Counted from the stretch's first letter, positions 9,559 to 18,213 are shown. The stretch: DNA of 64,000 bases from Pseudomonas putida (GCF_001976065.1 NZ_MNAH01000005.1:1-64000), one strand, 5' to 3'. Made by a program: numbers and translations. Notes: generated by a model not told the origin, from the sequence alone.

Positions 9559-10347
9559 TTGCTTATCGAGTCCCGTCGTCGCGCTTATTTGAACGCCATG
9601 CAGGTGGTCAATTGGCTGCCGCGCACCGAATTGCCCTTTGCCGCTCCTTCGCGGCCCGAGCTGCTGGAGCCACCCGAGGCGCTGGTCGTTGCGTCCGTGG
9701 CACCGGTGCCGGTGGTCGAAGCGCCCACCACGCTCGCTACGCCTGCGGTGAAGCCAGCCGAACGGGTGAAAATCGAGGTGCCGCGGCCATCGCTGGCGAG
9801 CACGCGCAACGGCGCTACACCGGCGGCCGAGGAGGTGCCGGTCGTCGCCAGGGTCGCGCCGGTGCCGCCACCGCGCTTTGCCCTGCAACTGCTGCGCGCC
9901 GGCCGCTGCCTGCTGCTGGTGGAGTTACCCACAGGTGAATCGTTCCAGGCCCGCGACCCCGCTTATCTGCTGCTCAAGGACATGCTGCGTGCCGCCGGTC
10001 TGCCGGACAGCCCACAGATCGTCGGTGAGCCGGTACGCTGGCCGCTGCTGGTGCGCGGGACCATGGACCAGGGACCGGATGCGGCCCGTGATTTCGTGCA
10101 AGGTTTCCTTTCGGTGCGCATGGAAGAGGCGCCATGTGCCTGCCTCTGGCTGATCGGTCTGCCCGCCGTGCGATTTGCCGGTGAGGCTGACGCCGATGCG
10201 TTCAACCGCGAACTGCAGATCGAAGGTCTGGGCTCGGCCTGGGCAATACCGGGCCTGGAATTGTTAATGGAAGAGCCACAGCGCAAGGCCGCCGTGTGGC
10301 AAGCCATGCGTCGGCTGATGGCGCGCTGGAATGAATCGAATGAGTGA
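9559..10347 (+). CDS. holD: Putative DNA polymerase III psi subunit (pseudomonad type)
   Basis: A 262-residue protein upstream of rimI, the place held by holD in E. coli (holD-rimI). The pseudomonad psi subunit of the replicase clamp loader was identified biochemically in P. aeruginosa as a much longer protein from a gene next to rimI; this protein fits by place and size. Residues about 25-105 are a low-complexity linker rich in Pro, Ala and Val; the C-terminal 150 residues are the folded part. Start is a TTG at 9559 (MLIESRRRAYL); ATG 9598 is an alternative. NCBI-style pipelines may call it TonB-like because of the proline linker. It overlaps rimI. Confidence 0.62.
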   Translation: MLIESRRRAYLNAMQVVNWLPRTELPFAAPSRPELLEPPEALVVASVAPVPVVEAPTTLATPAVKPAERVKIEVPRPSLASTRNGATPAAEEVPVVARVAPVPPPRFALQLLRAGRCLLLVELPTGESFQARDPAYLLLKDMLRAAGLPDSPQIVGEPVRWPLLVRGTMDQGPDAARDFVQGFLSVRMEEAPCACLWLIGLPAVRFAGEADADAFNRELQIEGLGSAWAIPGLELLMEEPQRKAAVWQAMRRLMARWNESNE

Positions 10348-10792
10348 CGCTGTATCGTTCCGCCCGATGACCGAGGCGGACCTGGAAACTGTTCTGAAGA
10401 TCGAATACGCGGCCTACAGCCACCCTTGGACCCGCGGGATCTTTCTCGATGGCCTGGGCAAGTACCAGATCTGGCTGATGTTCGAAGGTCAGCAGCAGGT
10501 GGGCCATGGAGTGGTGCAGATCATTCTTGACGAGGCGCATCTGCTCAACATCACCGTCAAGCCGGAAAACCAGGGCCGAGGCCTGGGTTTGACGTTGCTT
10601 GAGCATTTGATGTCGATTGCCTATAAGGCCGACGCCCGGGAATGCTTCCTGGAAGTGCGCGACAGTAATACCGCGGCGTTCAAGTTGTATGAGCGTTATG
10701 GCTTCAATGAGATCGGCCGGCGACGGGATTACTACCCGGCAGTGGGCGGGCGCGAAGACGCGGTAGTCATGGCCTGCACCCTGGTCGATTGA
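10340..10792 (+). CDS. rimI: RimI, ribosomal protein S18 N-alpha-acetyltransferase
   Basis: GNAT-family acetyltransferase that acetylates the N-terminus of ribosomal protein S18. It is 150 residues from ATG 10340 (MSDAVSFRPMTEADLE); ATG 10331 would add three residues. The acetyl-CoA loop NQGRGLGLTLLEHL (motif A) and the C-terminal NTAAFKLYERYGFNEIGRR-type segment are typical of RimI. The start lies inside the end of holD (8-base overlap), so the two are co-translated. A REP element and a gene of opposite strand follow. Confidence 0.9.
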   Translation: MSDAVSFRPMTEADLETVLKIEYAAYSHPWTRGIFLDGLGKYQIWLMFEGQQQVGHGVVQIILDEAHLLNITVKPENQGRGLGLTLLEHLMSIAYKADARECFLEVRDSNTAAFKLYERYGFNEIGRRRDYYPAVGGREDAVVMACTLVD

Positions 10793-10818
10793 ACATCGCG
10801 AGCTGGCTTACTCCTCCA

Positions 10819-10846
10819 TTATGGGAGCGAGCCTGCTCGCGAAGGC
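10819..10846. repeat. Single REP palindrome (GAGCCTGCTC class)
   Basis: ATGGGAGCGAGCCTGCTCGCGAAGG is one copy of the fluorescent-pseudomonad REP palindrome, located between convergent rimI and the acidic-protein gene. Only one arm of the usual doublet is present. Confidence 0.65.
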
Positions 10847-10874
10847 AATATTCCAGGATTCCAGGCGCTGGAGA

Positions 10875-11279
10875 TCAACGCTTTTTATCCAGCGGATCAC
10901 GCTGCGCCATCTCCGCTTCATCCAGTCCATTGCCACCGCCAATGTCGTCTTCATCGACAATGCTCAAGTCCCAATCGGCCTGATCACCGTCACCAGCTTC
11001 CTGGGCATCCCGGGCACCGTCTTCACGAATCAGCGTTTCCGGGCTCATGTCGTCGTCGGTGGGCTCATGGTCATCGGTCGATGCGCCCGTCATGCCGGCC
11101 TCACGCACGCGCTCGTCAGGCATCAGCTTCTCGCGTTCCCTTTGCGGCAATTCATCGCCGATTTTTGCGCTGGGTTCGTCCGCATCAAAATCCAGTTCAT
11201 GTACCGAGCCCATGCGGTCTTCGTTATCATCGATGGGTTCCGGTTGCACCGCATCGTACGGACGTCGTGAATCAGTCAT
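10875..11279 (-). CDS. Acidic, probably disordered protein of unknown function
   Basis: 134 residues, rich in Asp and Glu with few hydrophobic residues and no membrane segment, signal peptide or recognised domain; probably intrinsically disordered. It opens MTDSRRPYDAVQPEP with a repeated DDNED/DDHE pattern. I recall similar proteins in many Pseudomonas genomes under the unsupported label serine kinase/phosphatase; nothing in the sequence looks like a kinase or phosphatase. Transcribed alone, divergently from the carbonic anhydrase gene. Confidence 0.7.
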   Translation of the reverse strand: MTDSRRPYDAVQPEPIDDNEDRMGSVHELDFDADEPSAKIGDELPQREREKLMPDERVREAGMTGASTDDHEPTDDDMSPETLIREDGARDAQEAGDGDQADWDLSIVDEDDIGGGNGLDEAEMAQRDPLDKKR

Positions 11280-11448
11280 GGCAATTCCTCATACTGTTAG
11301 CCTTACTAGGGTGGACCCACTGGGTTGCAGAGAATTCAACCGGCATGGAGCGCCAAAGGCAGGTATCAGCGTGGCAACTGCATAACGCGCGTGACCCCGA
11401 CGGGCGGTTGTCTGTCAAAGCAGCGCACCATTACCGAGGCTTCATTGC

Positions 11449-12093
11449 ATGAACGAATTACAAGATCTGATTGATAACAACGAGCGCTGGGCCGACGCGA
11501 TCACCAAAGAAGATCCTGACTTCTTCGCCAAGCTGGCTCGTCAACAAACCCCAGAGTACCTGTGGATCGGCTGCTCCGATGCGCGGGTGCCGGCCAACGA
11601 GATCGTCGGCATGCTGCCGGGCGACCTGTTCGTGCACCGTAACGTGGCCAACGTGGTGCTGCACACAGACCTCAACTGCCTGTCGGTGATCCAGTACGCG
11701 GTGGACGTGCTCAAGGTCAAGCACATCCTCGTGACCGGTCACTATGGTTGTGGCGGTGTGCGCGCCTCGATGCAGGATCGCCAGTTCGGCCTGATCGACG
11801 GTTGGCTGCGTTCGATTCGCGATCTCTATTACGAGAAACGTGAAGAGCTGGCCAAGCTGGCCACCGAAGAGGAGCAGGTCGACCGCCTCTGTGAGCTCAA
11901 CGTGATCCAGCAGGTGGCCAACGTCGCCCATACCAGCATTGTGCAAAATGCCTGGCATCGCGGGCAGAGCCTGTCGATCCACGGCTGCATCTATGGCATC
12001 AAGGACGGTCGCTGGAAGAGCCTGAACACCACCATCAGCGGTTTCGAGCAATTGCCGCCGCAGTACCGGTTGCGTCCGGTCGAGACAAAATAA
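11449..12093 (+). CDS. can: Beta-class carbonic anhydrase
   Basis: Zinc enzyme that interconverts CO2 and bicarbonate in the cytoplasm. 214 residues, normal for the Can type. Zinc ligands and the catalytic dyad are visible: CSDAR (Cys and the Asp-Arg dyad, near residue 42) and HYGCGGVRA (His and Cys, near residue 98). A GAGG motif precedes ATG 11449. It stands alone, ended by a strong hairpin at 12101-12136. The same gene follows the rimI region in P. aeruginosa. Confidence 0.95.
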   Translation: MNELQDLIDNNERWADAITKEDPDFFAKLARQQTPEYLWIGCSDARVPANEIVGMLPGDLFVHRNVANVVLHTDLNCLSVIQYAVDVLKVKHILVTGHYGCGGVRASMQDRQFGLIDGWLRSIRDLYYEKREELAKLATEEEQVDRLCELNVIQQVANVAHTSIVQNAWHRGQSLSIHGCIYGIKDGRWKSLNTTISGFEQLPPQYRLRPVETK

Positions 12094-12100
12094 AGCCCTG

Positions 12101-12136
12101 CGCCGACGCCGGTGTTGCAAAACACCGGCGTCGGCG
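12101..12136. terminator. 16-bp perfect hairpin between convergent genes
   Basis: CGCCGACGCCGGTGTT pairs perfectly with AACACCGGCGTCGGCG around a GCAA tetraloop. It lies 7 bases after the can stop and 16 bases from the stop of the convergent gene, so it can serve both. There is no clear U-tract. Confidence 0.7.
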
Positions 12137-12152
12137 ACCGCCGTTCATCGGT

Positions 12153-13325
12153 TTACAGCGGCGGCGCGGGTATCGCCGGGGCTGGCGCTGGCGCCTTGAG
12201 CAGTTTGAGCTGGGGCTTGATCGATGCGCTTGCACATTTGCCCACGGCTTGTGCGGACGTCAGCTTGCGGATCGAGGAGTAGAACAGCTCACAGGTTTTA
12301 TCGGCCTGGGCCACTTGCCAGGTCTGGGTGCAGCTTTTCAGCTCGACGTCAGGATTGCTGTCCGGTTCACGGCCCATGGCGGCCTGCCAGCACGCGACAC
12401 TCAAATCCTGGGCCATGGTTTTCAGGCCCGCGGTATCGGCCTGGGTCTGGGCATCTTTACCTATGTAGCTGGCCGGATCGGCGACGTGCCAGATGTAGCT
12501 CGGATGGTTGGCGCCCAACACCGGCACCTTTACCCCATCGACCGGGCTGATCGTCACCAGGCTCAAGACGTTGATGGTGGGCCCGTATTGCTGCTTGACC
12601 CAGTTACGCACCGGTACCCCGAAGGCAACCATGGGCAAGGCCATGCCGCTGGCGTGCCGGGTGACCTGTTTGACCATGGCGGTCTGGTAGTCCGTGAAGT
12701 AGTCGTAGACGCCCGCCAGGTCCTTGCCGGCGTTCGACGGCGCGGCAATCGGGGCGATATCGATGATCGTCTGGTAGCCCGGCGTCTGCTCGGCCGGGAT
12801 GCCATTGATGGTCAGCAGCGTGGCCCAGCGATCCGAGGTGGCCGATTTCAGGTAGTCCTGGGCTTGGGTCAGCGAATAGTCAGGCGGAAAGTGCAGCAGT
12901 TCGACGCTTCTGCGGTTCTCCAGCGCCATGCCCAACGGCAGGAAAAAATGCCAGCTATAGCCCCACTTGCCGTCGGCGTTCAGTTTGCTGGCGCCGTTGT
13001 ACGCCAGGTCGCCGGCGTCGAGCAGTGCCGCCAAGGGCTTTTCATAGCCATTGGGAACCCCCGTGATTTCGGCATGCAGTTGACCGTTATCGGTTTTCAC
13101 CAGCACCTTCGCCTCGCCATAGCCATCGCGCTGCACGCTTTGGTTCAGGTAATGCTCGACGGTCTGCTCCAGTGTCCAGTTGCGAAAGCAGATCACGTTG
13201 CAGTTGTTGGGGTAGGCGAAGAGGCGGGTAACGCGTTCGGTACTGCCCAGTTTCAGGGCGACATCGGCGTAGGCAGCGGTACTCAGGGTGAGGGCCGCGA
13301 GGGTTAGGCCTGCGAGTTTCAGCAT
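12153..13325 (-). CDS. Exported protein of unknown function
   Basis: 390 residues with a clear Sec signal peptide (MLKLAGLTLAALTLSTAAYA, likely cut after AYA). The mature part has six cysteines (one CNVIC pair near residue 40, four in the C-terminal third), which suggests disulfides in the periplasm or outside, and it ends in a Pro-Ala-rich tail (APAPAPAIPAPPL). I recognise no enzyme motif. The true start is ATG 13325, preceded by AAGGAT; the open frame upstream to 13559 is not signal-peptide-like. It is monocistronic and sits at the edge of an accessory block. Confidence 0.75.
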   Translation of the reverse strand: MLKLAGLTLAALTLSTAAYADVALKLGSTERVTRLFAYPNNCNVICFRNWTLEQTVEHYLNQSVQRDGYGEAKVLVKTDNGQLHAEITGVPNGYEKPLAALLDAGDLAYNGASKLNADGKWGYSWHFFLPLGMALENRRSVELLHFPPDYSLTQAQDYLKSATSDRWATLLTINGIPAEQTPGYQTIIDIAPIAAPSNAGKDLAGVYDYFTDYQTAMVKQVTRHASGMALPMVAFGVPVRNWVKQQYGPTINVLSLVTISPVDGVKVPVLGANHPSYIWHVADPASYIGKDAQTQADTAGLKTMAQDLSVACWQAAMGREPDSNPDVELKSCTQTWQVAQADKTCELFYSSIRKLTSAQAVGKCASASIKPQLKLLKAPAPAPAIPAPPL

Positions 13326-13460
13326 GCTCAGATCCTTTTCAGCGTTGGGGCCTTGGACGGGCCATACATACGGTGTAGCAAACGTAGCGTCAGTCACGCA
13401 GTGTTTGTCACTCCCGGGCACTGCTAGACCGGCCAATATTGCACTCCTCAAAGGTGAATC

Positions 13461-13545
13461 ATGAAGCCCTCTGCCGCGCTTGATTTGCAACGAGCGGCCG
13501 TTCGGGAGGCTGTAGGCCGCTTCAGGACGTCCAACCCCCGGGTCC
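13461..13545 (+). pseudogene. Truncated MntA-type nucleotidyltransferase antitoxin (5' remnant)
   Basis: ATG 13461, with a good AAAGGTGA ribosome-binding site 4 bases before it, begins MKPSAALDLQRAAVREAV and runs to FRTSNPRV (28 codons). This matches my memory of the N-terminus of MntA-family nucleotidyltransferases, which normally continue directly into the FGS...DSDLDLLV catalytic motif. Here that motif and everything after it are gone: the sequence jumps to the end of a HepT gene. No functional antitoxin is possible. Confidence 0.68.
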
Positions 13546-13744
13546 CCAACAAGGGGCAACCAACATCATGGATCGCTACGCGCAATTCACCCTGGCAAAT
13601 CCGCAAGTGCCATGGCCCAGTATGCGAGCTATGCGCAACCGAATAGCCCATGGTTATTTTGATATCAACCTTGAGGTGGTGCGGGAAACCGTGCAAGCAG
13701 CATTACCTGATTTGCTGAAAGCTCTACCCGCCGGCCAATCCTGA
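13546..13744 (+). pseudogene. Truncated HepT-like HEPN toxin (3' remnant)
   Basis: In the frame of ATG 13568 the codons read GATNIMDRYAQFTLANPQ and on to a TGA at 13742-13744. This is the C-terminal half of a HepT (DUF86) toxin and includes the RX4HXY RNase motif (RNRIAHGY). The first half is missing. The frame differs from that of the MntA fragment, so no fusion protein is made; an internal start at ATG 13568 could give a 58-residue peptide. A full MntA-HepT pair needs about 800 bases; only 284 remain. Confidence 0.72.
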
Positions 13745-13772
13745 CTGCACCTGCCTTGCTGCAGGTGCAGTC
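13743..13772. terminator. Hairpin after the hepT remnant and the convergent transporter gene
   Basis: GACTGCACCTGC and GCAGGTGCAGTC form a 12-bp perfect stem. It lies between the hepT remnant and the stop of the convergent fatty acid transporter and probably served as a terminator for both. There is no long U-tract. Confidence 0.55.
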
Positions 13773-13781
13773 ATTCAAGTG

Positions 13782-15200
13782 TTACGGCATCACCGGCGGC
13801 GTGTACGCCAGCGTCGTCCCCAATGCCCACAGCAACAGCAGCACCAGCGGTGTGTGCACCAGCAGTTGCACGAAGGAGAATCCAATCAGGTCCCGCGCTT
13901 TCAATCCCAGCACGCCCAGCAGTGGCAGCATGTAGAACGGGTTGATCAGGTTGGGCAGGGCTTCGGCGGCGTTGTAGATCTGCACGGCCCAGCCCAGGTG
14001 GTAGTTCAGGTCGTTGGCCACTTGCATCACATACGGCGCTTCGATGATCCACTTGCCGCCGCCGGACGGAATGAAGAACCCCAGGATCGCCGAGTACACG
14101 CCCATCAGCAGGGCATAGGTGTCGTGGGAGGCAATGCTGACGAAGAAGGTCGAGATGTGGTGGGCCAGGGTCTGTGCGTCGGCGCCCTTGACCGTGGTCA
14201 TCAGTGCGGCGATCGAGCCGTACAGCGGGAACTGGATCAGCACGCCGGTGGTGGTCGGCACCGCACGGGACACCGCGTCGAGGAAGCTGCGTGGGCGCCA
14301 GTGCAGGAGCGCGCCGAGCATGATGAACAGGAAGTTGTAGGTGTTCAGGCCGGAGATCGCACTGATCGCAGGCTTGGTGGAAAACTCATGGAACAACCAT
14401 CCAGCCGCCAGCAGCACCAGCAGAATCGTCAGCAACGGGCTGTGTTCCAGCCATTCGCCGGGACGTGTACGCGGCTGCAGTGGTGGCAGGTTGAAGCTCG
14501 GGTCGACGCCACAGGCCTTGGCGTCTCGCGCCGTGTTCGGGCCGGGCGCGGTGGCGTAGGCGATGATCAGCGAGATGACGATCAAGGCCAGCAACATGAC
14601 GCCCGATTGCCAGAGAAAGATCGTTTGAGTGAAAGGAATCACCCCGGTAATCGACAGGATCGACGGCGGCAGGCTGGCCGGGTTGGCCTGCAACTGCGCA
14701 GCAGACGAAGACAGGCCCAGGGCCCACACCGCGCCCAGTCCCAGATACGCCGCCGCCCCTGCGGCGCGGTAGTCCATCTTCAGGTCTGTACGGCGGGCAA
14801 GCGCACGCACCAGCAGACCGCCGAACACCAGCGACAGACCCCAGTTGAGCAGCGACGCGACCATGGAGATCAACGCTACCCAGGCCACGGCGGAGCGACC
14901 GTTTTTCGGCAGCTTCGCCAGGCGGTCGATCAGCTTTACCGCCGGTGGCGAACTGGCCACCACATAACCGCCGATCACCACGAACGCCATTTGCATGGTG
15001 AACGGGATCAGGCTCCAGAAGCCGTCACCAAAGGCCATGGCCGCGTCGGTCGGCTTGGCGCCCATGAACAGGGTGGCCACGGTGACGATGATTACCGCCA
15101 GGGCGGCAAATACCCAGGAGTCGGGGAACCAGCGTTCGGCAAAACTTGAACAGCGCAGGGCAAAGCGGGCGGAGCGGGTATCTTCGATATCAGCGGCCAC
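13782..15200 (-). CDS. atoE: Short-chain fatty acid transporter, AtoE family
   Basis: Membrane protein of 472 residues with about twelve hydrophobic segments, matching the AtoE family of short-chain fatty acid (acetoacetate/butyrate) uptake proteins. The ERWFPDSWVFA start, PSGGGKWIIEAP loop and repeated small-residue membrane segments are characteristic. The start is GTG 15200 with GAGG upstream. In other bacteria atoE sits with CoA-transferase and thiolase genes; none are here, so it acts alone or with distant genes. Divergent from an MFS transporter. Confidence 0.85.
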   Translation of the reverse strand: MAADIEDTRSARFALRCSSFAERWFPDSWVFAALAVIIVTVATLFMGAKPTDAAMAFGDGFWSLIPFTMQMAFVVIGGYVVASSPPAVKLIDRLAKLPKNGRSAVAWVALISMVASLLNWGLSLVFGGLLVRALARRTDLKMDYRAAGAAAYLGLGAVWALGLSSSAAQLQANPASLPPSILSITGVIPFTQTIFLWQSGVMLLALIVISLIIAYATAPGPNTARDAKACGVDPSFNLPPLQPRTRPGEWLEHSPLLTILLVLLAAGWLFHEFSTKPAISAISGLNTYNFLFIMLGALLHWRPRSFLDAVSRAVPTTTGVLIQFPLYGSIAALMTTVKGADAQTLAHHISTFFVSIASHDTYALLMGVYSAILGFFIPSGGGKWIIEAPYVMQVANDLNYHLGWAVQIYNAAEALPNLINPFYMLPLLGVLGLKARDLIGFSFVQLLVHTPLVLLLLWALGTTLAYTPPVMP

Positions 15201-15401
15201 GGGACTACCTCGGATTTTTATGTTTGTTGTGGTCTTCGGGGCAACAGGGGCCCTTCTGGACAGACGCCAACATTAATTCATGCGCATGTATTTTGCGGCG
15301 CAGTTTTTGCGCCTATGGGACTTTGGTCTAACGGGTTGTCCGAAGGCGCGTTTGCGTAGACCATGAGCGCCTTGGTTTTTGCCTGTGCCAGAGTTCTTTT
15401 C

Positions 15402-16715
15402 ATGACTGCCAATACCGATCCACGTCCGCTGCCGTTCAGCCGCTCGGACTACAAGACCCTGGGGCTCGCGGCCCTCGGCGGCGCGCTGGAAATCTACGAC
15501 TTCATCATCTTCGTATTTTTCGCCCTGACCCTGAGCCAGCTGTTTTTTCCGCCGGAAATGCCCGAGTGGCTGCGGCTGCTGCAAAGCTTCGGCATTTTCG
15601 TCACCGGGTACCTGGCGCGGCCCCTGGGTGGGATCCTGATGGCGCATTTCGCCGATAGCCTGGGCCGCAAGAAGGTGTTCAGCCTGAGCATCCTGATGAT
15701 GGCGCTGCCGTGCCTGCTGATCGGGATCATGCCGACCTACGCGCAGATCGGCTATTTCGCGCCGCTGCTGCTGTTGGCCCTGCGCGTGCTCCAGGGCGCG
15801 GCGGTGGGTGGCGAAGTGCCGAGTGCCTGGGTGTTCGTGGCCGAGCACGCGCCGGTTGGCCATCGCGGCTACGCCCTGGGCTTCCTGCAGGCGGGGCTGA
15901 CCTTCGGTTATTTACTCGGTGCCCTGACGGCAACGTTCCTGGCGCAGGCCTTCACCCCGGCCGAAATCCTCGATTACGCCTGGCGTTATCCGTTCCTGCT
16001 GGGCGGGGTGTTTGGCGTGATTGGCGTCTGGCTGCGGCGCTGGCTCAGCGAAACCCCGGTGTTCATGGCCATGCAGGCGCGGCGCGAGGCGGCCGTCGAG
16101 ATGCCGCTGCGGGCAGTCCTGCGCGAACATCGCCTGGCCCTGCTGCCAGCGATGATTCTCACCTGCGTGCTGACGTCGGCGGTGGTGGTGTTCGTGGTCA
16201 TCACCCCGACCATGATGCAGAAAACCTTCGGCATGACCGCCAGCCACACCTTCGCCCTGAGCGCACTGGGCATCGTGTTCCTGAACATCGGCTGCGTGCT
16301 CGCCGGTTTGCTGGTCGACCGCATTGGTGCCTGGCGCACCGTCATGCTCTACAGCCTGTTGCTGCCGCTGGGCATCGGCGTGCTCTATGCCTGCCTGATC
16401 AGCGGCGGCAGCTGGGTCGGCCTGGCTTACGCGGTGGCGGGGCTGAGTTGCGGGGTGGTGGGCGCCGTGCCGTCGGTGATGGTCAGCCTGTTCCCGGCAC
16501 GGATTCGCGTCTCGGGCATTTCCTTCACCTACAACATTGCCTACGCCGCCTGGGCGAGCATCACGCCCTTGCTGTTGATCGGCCTGATGCCGTGGAGCCC
16601 TTGGATCTGTGTGATCTTCAGCGCGGTGATGGGCGCGGTGGGCGTGGGCAGTGCGGCATATTTCGGCACGCGGATGCCGAGAATCGCCAGTTGCCCGGCT
16701 GCCGGTGCGGCGTGA
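15402..16715 (+). CDS. MFS transporter, metabolite:H+ symporter type
   Basis: Major facilitator with twelve predicted membrane helices (437 residues from ATG 15402). The loop GRKKVFSLSI between helices 2 and 3 and RVLQGAAVGGEVPSAWVFVAEH in helix 5 mark the metabolite:H+ symporter subfamily that includes ProP, ShiA and citrate carriers. Substrate unknown. ATG 15363 in the same frame would add 13 non-membrane residues; neither start has a strong Shine-Dalgarno sequence. It is divergent from atoE, 201 bases away. Confidence 0.82.
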   Translation: MTANTDPRPLPFSRSDYKTLGLAALGGALEIYDFIIFVFFALTLSQLFFPPEMPEWLRLLQSFGIFVTGYLARPLGGILMAHFADSLGRKKVFSLSILMMALPCLLIGIMPTYAQIGYFAPLLLLALRVLQGAAVGGEVPSAWVFVAEHAPVGHRGYALGFLQAGLTFGYLLGALTATFLAQAFTPAEILDYAWRYPFLLGGVFGVIGVWLRRWLSETPVFMAMQARREAAVEMPLRAVLREHRLALLPAMILTCVLTSAVVVFVVITPTMMQKTFGMTASHTFALSALGIVFLNIGCVLAGLLVDRIGAWRTVMLYSLLLPLGIGVLYACLISGGSWVGLAYAVAGLSCGVVGAVPSVMVSLFPARIRVSGISFTYNIAYAAWASITPLLLIGLMPWSPWICVIFSAVMGAVGVGSAAYFGTRMPRIASCPAAGAA

Positions 16716-16841
16716 CAGGCAGGGGGGGGCGCGGCGAGTTTATTTTTGTAGGACAATCCTCGCGCGCTCTTCAGAAAACTCCCGCAAGGCCGATGGCTAG
16801 GCTGCAAGTCGCTTTCTAACCCAGCCCATCGGTGCACCCTC

Positions 16842-18158
16842 ATGTTCAATAAACGCTTGAAGCAAGAGCTGTCGGCTCTTCGCGAAGAACTCTCCAGCCT
16901 TCAGCAAGTCAAGGAAAGCCTGGAAAGCGAGATGCTGGTGCTGACCCTCGATATCGATGGGCGGGTGCAATCGGTCAACCAGAACTTCCTCAGCGAGATG
17001 CATTACAAGAGCAACGAGCTGATCGGCCGGCACATTGAGGAGATCGTTCCGGATCACCTGAAAAACGACGAATTCCAGCTGCGTTTCAAGGCCGCGCTCA
17101 GCCGTGGCGAGCACTTTGCCGGGGCCGTGCGCCTGTTGCGCGGCACTGGCCAGGAAGCCTGGTTACGTTCGATCGTGCAGCCCGTGCGCACGGCAGACGG
17201 CCGGATCAAACATATCTCGATGTTTTCCAGCGACCTGACCCGCACCATCGAGGCCTCCCGCGAACATGAAAACCTGATTGGTGCGCTGGTGCGCTCGACG
17301 GCGGTGATCGAATTCGACCTGAGCGGCAACGTGCTGGCCGCCAACGACCGCTTTCTCAGCGGCATGGGCTACAGCCTGGCGCAGATCAAAGGCAAACATC
17401 ACCGCACCTTTTGCTTGCCGGAGGAGTACAACAGCGCCGAGTACCAGAACTTCTGGCGCCGTCTGAACGCAGGCGAGTACGTGGCCGACCGTTTCAAGCG
17501 CGTCGACAGCCATGGTCGTACAGTCTGGCTGGAGGCGTCCTACAACCCCGTGACCGATGCCAACAACAAACTCTACAAAGTGGTGAAATTCGCCACGGTG
17601 ATCACCGATCAGGTCAATCAGGAGCAGGCGGTGTCGGAAGCGGCCAACATTGCCTACAGCACCTCGCAGCAAACCGATCAAAGCGCCCAGCGCGGCAACG
17701 CCGTGGTGACTCAGGCGGTGGATGTGATGCGCGACCTGGCCAAACACATGCAAACCGCTGGCGATGGCATCGAGGCCTTGAATGAGCAATCGCTGGTGAT
17801 CGGCAGCATCGTCAAGACGATCAGCGGGATTGCCGAACAAACCAACCTGCTGGCGCTCAACGCGGCGATCGAAGCGGCCCGTGCCGGTGAGCAGGGCAGG
17901 GGGTTCGCGGTGGTGGCGGACGAGGTTCGGCAACTGGCTTCGCGCACCAGCCAGGCCACCGACGAAATTGTCCTGGTGGTGCGGCAAAACCAGGACATGG
18001 CCCGTAACGCCGTGGCCCTGATGGCCGACGGCAAGCTCCAGGCGGAACAAGGCCTGGCGCTGGCGGCGGAAGCGGGCTCGGTGATCGTCGAGATCCAGGA
18101 CGGGGCGCAGAAAGTGGTCAATGCAGTGGGGCAGTTTGCCAATCAGTTGGCAACCTGA
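16842..18158 (+). CDS. Soluble PAS-PAS methyl-accepting chemotaxis-type transducer (BdlA-like)
   Basis: 438 residues with no membrane segment. A short coiled coil (1-30) is followed by two PAS domains (about 28-135 and 150-255) and a compact MCP signalling domain (about 265-438) with the conserved hairpin tip EQTNLLALNAAIEAARAGEQ. This architecture matches BdlA of P. aeruginosa, which controls biofilm dispersion, and Aer-like cytoplasmic sensors. The signalling domain is short. No che genes are nearby. PAS ligand (haem or FAD) cannot be decided from sequence. Confidence 0.82.
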   Translation: MFNKRLKQELSALREELSSLQQVKESLESEMLVLTLDIDGRVQSVNQNFLSEMHYKSNELIGRHIEEIVPDHLKNDEFQLRFKAALSRGEHFAGAVRLLRGTGQEAWLRSIVQPVRTADGRIKHISMFSSDLTRTIEASREHENLIGALVRSTAVIEFDLSGNVLAANDRFLSGMGYSLAQIKGKHHRTFCLPEEYNSAEYQNFWRRLNAGEYVADRFKRVDSHGRTVWLEASYNPVTDANNKLYKVVKFATVITDQVNQEQAVSEAANIAYSTSQQTDQSAQRGNAVVTQAVDVMRDLAKHMQTAGDGIEALNEQSLVIGSIVKTISGIAEQTNLLALNAAIEAARAGEQGRGFAVVADEVRQLASRTSQATDEIVLVVRQNQDMARNAVALMADGKLQAEQGLALAAEAGSVIVEIQDGAQKVVNAVGQFANQLAT

Positions 18159-18213
18159 GTGTAGGGGTTTCTATCCGGCTACAATCGGCTCTTTTCCCCA
18201 GGAGCAGACACCC

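Noticed and set aside
13779..15149. A 456-codon plus-strand frame opposite atoE.
   Set aside because: Extremely rich in Arg, Gln, His and Gly without domains; the minus-strand AtoE with clear membrane segments explains the region.
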